Source: Thermoplasmata archaeon (lineage in GTDB: Archaea > Thermoplasmatota > Thermoplasmata > WALJ01). From it: 6,779 nt of DNA. The notes beneath the pieces were generated by a model. That model did no database searches and had not been told where the DNA came from. It saw only the letters and a list, made by a program, of their open reading frames with translations. Each line of letters opens with the position of its first letter. Within the stretch, counting starts at the first letter, position 1. The stretch is taken from contig JALSOU010000210.1 of NCBI GenBank assembly GCA_026986305.1, positions 1 through 6,779 of the forward strand. The letters are read 5' to 3'. The translations under genes were made by a program, and so were the position numbers. Positions 5,334-6,779 of this stretch are shown here, one piece after another.

Positions 5334-6183
5334 TTATCTCAAACTTGTAGTAAGGGAGAAGAGAGTCCAGAACCCTTGAATAATCCCTCAGCGCACCGTA
5401 AATATCTCTCATATGGGACAGGTTGATGGCACTCAGAGTTTTTCTATCATAACCAGCAGCGTATTTTCCATAATCCTGCACTATTTTCTCCGAGAATTTC
5501 TCAGGACTTGATGATGGATTTCTGTAAATGTCGGATATTATCCTTCCATAGGGCCATCCGCTTATTCCCTCTTCATTCTCAGAAGCTATGGCATATCTTG
5601 AAATCTCACTTATCTCGCCGAAGACCTCAAACATGGCCATGTTGCACTGGTCAAAGCCTATTATATCCAATTTACCCTGATGCTCAACAATGGGAGAAAG
5701 CGCCTTTTTTATATCGCTGATTTTCAGATATCTGTACCCTTCATCAGCCAGCATACCCTTCCATCCCGCACCGTGGCCCCAGAAAATAAGCATCGTATGC
5801 TCAGCAGGATAGTTTTCCATAGCCCATGATGCGAAATCCCTCAGAGTCTCCCACTGCGACATGTCTATCTCAGAGCCCCATGAGGAGTTTATCTCACTTA
5901 GATTTGCTTGATAAAAGCCGTTTCTTCCCATGACCAAAGCGGAGCTGTCTCCGTAGCGGTTTCCATCCTCCAAAAGCACTATGTTTACAGAATTACGATA
6001 TCCCGCAGCTTCAATCTGAGAAATGGTGCTGTTTATCTGATCGTTTATATCCCCTTTTGAGCCCCCCATCATGTAAAGCATGATCGTCCATGAACTCTCA
6101 GAAGGTGTTTCAGAATAAGCTAAGGGAGAAAGCGAAGATATGAGGAATATGGTTAGTAAAGCTATGGATAAAGTCTTTTTCAT
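5266..6183 (-). CDS. Secreted clostripain-like cysteine peptidase (C11), C-terminally cut by a frame break
   Basis: 305 residues starting with a Sec signal peptide (MKKTLSIALLTIFL core, likely cleavage after AYS at about 24). The caspase-like C11 domain follows: WTIMLYMMGG (32-41) as the first strand, catalytic His137 in FWGHGAGW, and catalytic Cys180 in IIGFDQCNMAMFEV. The second conserved block is ASENEEGISGWPY (200-212). The family usually has PGDGW there, so the S1-pocket Asp appears replaced by Ser208. Asp178, the other expected pocket Asp, is present. Four N-x-S/T sites fit a protein outside the cell. The frame stops at TAA after YNYDLYDL, which in C11 proteins leads on to a C-terminal part with a G-I/L-S-I-x-F-P motif; that part lies in the overlapping downstream frame. 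So it is either the first half of a frameshifted or miscalled gene, or a truncated peptidase. Starting ATG has only a weak ribosome binding site. Confidence 0.88.
   Translation of the reverse strand: MKKTLSIALLTIFLISSLSPLAYSETPSESSWTIMLYMMGGSKGDINDQINSTISQIEAAGYRNSVNIVLLEDGNRYGDSSALVMGRNGFYQANLSEINSSWGSEIDMSQWETLRDFASWAMENYPAEHTMLIFWGHGAGWKGMLADEGYRYLKISDIKKALSPIVEHQGKLDIIGFDQCNMAMFEVFGEISEISRYAIASENEEGISGWPYGRIISDIYRNPSSSPEKFSEKIVQDYGKYAAGYDRKTLSAINLSHMRDIYGALRDYSRVLDSLLPYYKFEITEARSEAQEYSGVSYNYDLYDL
5269..5286 (-). repeat. 9-bp tandem repeat at the frame-switch site
   Basis: TATGACCTG is followed directly by TATGACCTA, encoding Tyr-Asp-Leu twice in the peptidase frame. Both copies carry an ATG in the downstream frame (5285 and 5276). 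A gain or loss of one whole unit keeps frame, so the repeat alone does not explain the shift, but such a site is prone to replication and assembly slips. Confidence 0.85.
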
Positions 6184-6203
6184 CCCCTATGCATCCTAAG
6201 GAG

Positions 6204-6211
6204 CCTATAAG
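6204..6211 (-). promoter_or_regulatory. Candidate TATA box for the peptidase unit, possibly shared with purD
   Basis: The minus strand reads CTTATAGG, centred about 25 bp before the peptidase ATG at 6183. Transcription would then start at or next to the ATG, giving a leaderless mRNA, which agrees with the poor ribosome binding site. The plus strand reads CCTATAAG and could also serve purD with a leader of about 40 nt. Confidence 0.35.
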
Positions 6212-6237
6212 TATGTTTTGGGTAAATCTGCAATAAG

Positions 6238-6246
6238 CTTTTAAAT
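6238..6246 (+). promoter_or_regulatory. Candidate TATA box for purD
   Basis: CTTTTAAAT, preceded by purine-rich ATAAG, resembles an archaeal TATA element. A start about 25 bp on (near 6268) would leave a leader of only a few bases before the ATG at 6275 and remove most of the GGGGTGATGGTG ribosome-binding stretch (6258-6269). For that reason the box at 6204-6211 is an equal candidate. Confidence 0.35.
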
Positions 6247-6274
6247 CTCATACTGATGGGGTGATGGTGTTTCC

Positions 6275-6779
6275 ATGAAGGTTCTGGTAGTAGGCGGCGG
6301 TGCCAGAGAGCATGCGATTGCCAAGGCTCTGAAGCGCTCCGATGCGAAGATATACTCGGTTATGAAGAACAGGAATCCCGGAATATTCAGGATTGCTGAA
6401 GAAGCCATAATAACGGATGAGAAGAACATAAGCGAGATAGTCTCATGGGCAAAAGAAAGGGTGGATATGGCGTTCATAGGGCCGGAAGCACCGCTTGAGG
6501 CGGGAATAGTGGATGCACTTGAAGATGCTGGTATACCCACAGTTGGGCCAAGGAAGAGCGCTGCGAGGATAGAAACATCAAAGGAGTACATGAGAAAGCT
6601 AATGGAAAGGCACGGAATAGAAGGCTCACTTAAATATAGGGTGGTGGAGAGCCTTGAAGATGGGATAAAAGCCATGAATGAGATAGAGGATTTTGTTATA
6701 AAGCCCATTGGGCTTACAGGTGGGAAGGGAGCTAAGGTATTTGGAGAGCACTTGAAAGACAGGGTTGAGGCTGCGGAGT
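6275..6779 (+). CDS. purD: Phosphoribosylamine--glycine ligase (GAR synthetase), 5' part
   Basis: PurD catalyses the second step of purine synthesis, joining phosphoribosylamine and glycine with ATP hydrolysis in the cytoplasm. The 168 codons visible begin with the family signature VLVVGGGAREHAIAKAL (3-19). They continue with VDMAFIGPEAPLEAGIVDAL, the GPRKSAARIETSKEYMRKLM segment, and the start of the ATP-grasp domain with VIKPIGLTGGKGAKV (142-156). The KP-x-GLTGGKG form is typical of archaeal PurD. The frame is open at the window end; full proteins are about 430 residues. ATG 6275 is the only sensible start: no in-frame start codon lies just upstream, and GGTG at 6266-6269 is 5 nt away. It is divergent from the peptidase gene with 91 bp between, and has no evident functional link to it. 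Confidence 0.95.
   Translation, partial: MKVLVVGGGAREHAIAKALKRSDAKIYSVMKNRNPGIFRIAEEAIITDEKNISEIVSWAKERVDMAFIGPEAPLEAGIVDALEDAGIPTVGPRKSAARIETSKEYMRKLMERHGIEGSLKYRVVESLEDGIKAMNEIEDFVIKPIGLTGGKGAKVFGEHLKDRVEAAE

Noticed and set aside
2145..6183. Antiphage or cell-death module (caspase-fold protease with STAND and TPR)
   Set aside because: The part list resembles such systems, but the protease has a signal peptide and would face outside, there are no neighbouring defence genes, and the flanks are housekeeping genes. Kept only as a distant analogy.
6241..6708. Minus-strand 155-codon frame opposite purD
   Set aside because: Low-complexity Ser/Ile/Phe-rich translation lying antisense to a clear PurD; its apparent start and stop have no supporting signals.

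Overview
The window looks like a piece of a euryarchaeal chromosome. It carries an archaeal Pus10, ribosomal protein L21e, the archaeal RNA polymerase subunit Rpo4/RpoF and a DUF655 protein in one head-to-tail cluster. Spacing is very tight, AGGTGA-type ribosome binding sites recur, and purD is of the archaeal type. Many TPR/P-loop proteins together with secreted clostripain-like peptidases would suit Thermoplasmatota (for example the Aciduliprofundum/DHVE2 group), but that placement is a guess.

Region 1 (bases 1-1903, + strand) is an informational operon: the 3' part of pus10, then rpl21e, rpoF and the DUF655 gene. The genes are separated by 1 bp, overlap by 1 bp, or are 2 bp apart. In many archaea ksgA follows DUF655; here the operon stops and meets a convergent transcription unit after only 8 bp.

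Region 2 (bases 6183 down to 1912, - strand) is the accessory part and the most interesting. A signal-peptide clostripain-like (C11) peptidase reading frame runs out of frame just after its conserved Asp-Leu-Tyr-Asp segment. The overlapping next frame holds the missing C-terminal C11 signature (GISIWFP), then a carboxypeptidase-regulatory-like beta domain, one membrane helix, a basic linker, a STAND/AAA-like P-loop module and about nine TPRs. Read through a +1 shift, the two frames make one ~1345-residue type I membrane protein: protease outside, NTPase-like switch and TPR superhelix inside. Without the shift the second product has no signal peptide for its apparently extracellular N-terminal half. 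The P-loop module has lost the usual Walker A Thr/Ser and the Walker B acidic pair, so it may be a pseudo-ATPase. A 76-78 residue helical protein follows, translationally coupled to it.

Region 3 (6184-6274) is a short divergent intergenic region with candidate TATA elements. Region 4 (6275-end, + strand) is the 5' part of purD, running off the window. No tRNA, rRNA, CRISPR, insertion sequence or integration site was seen.
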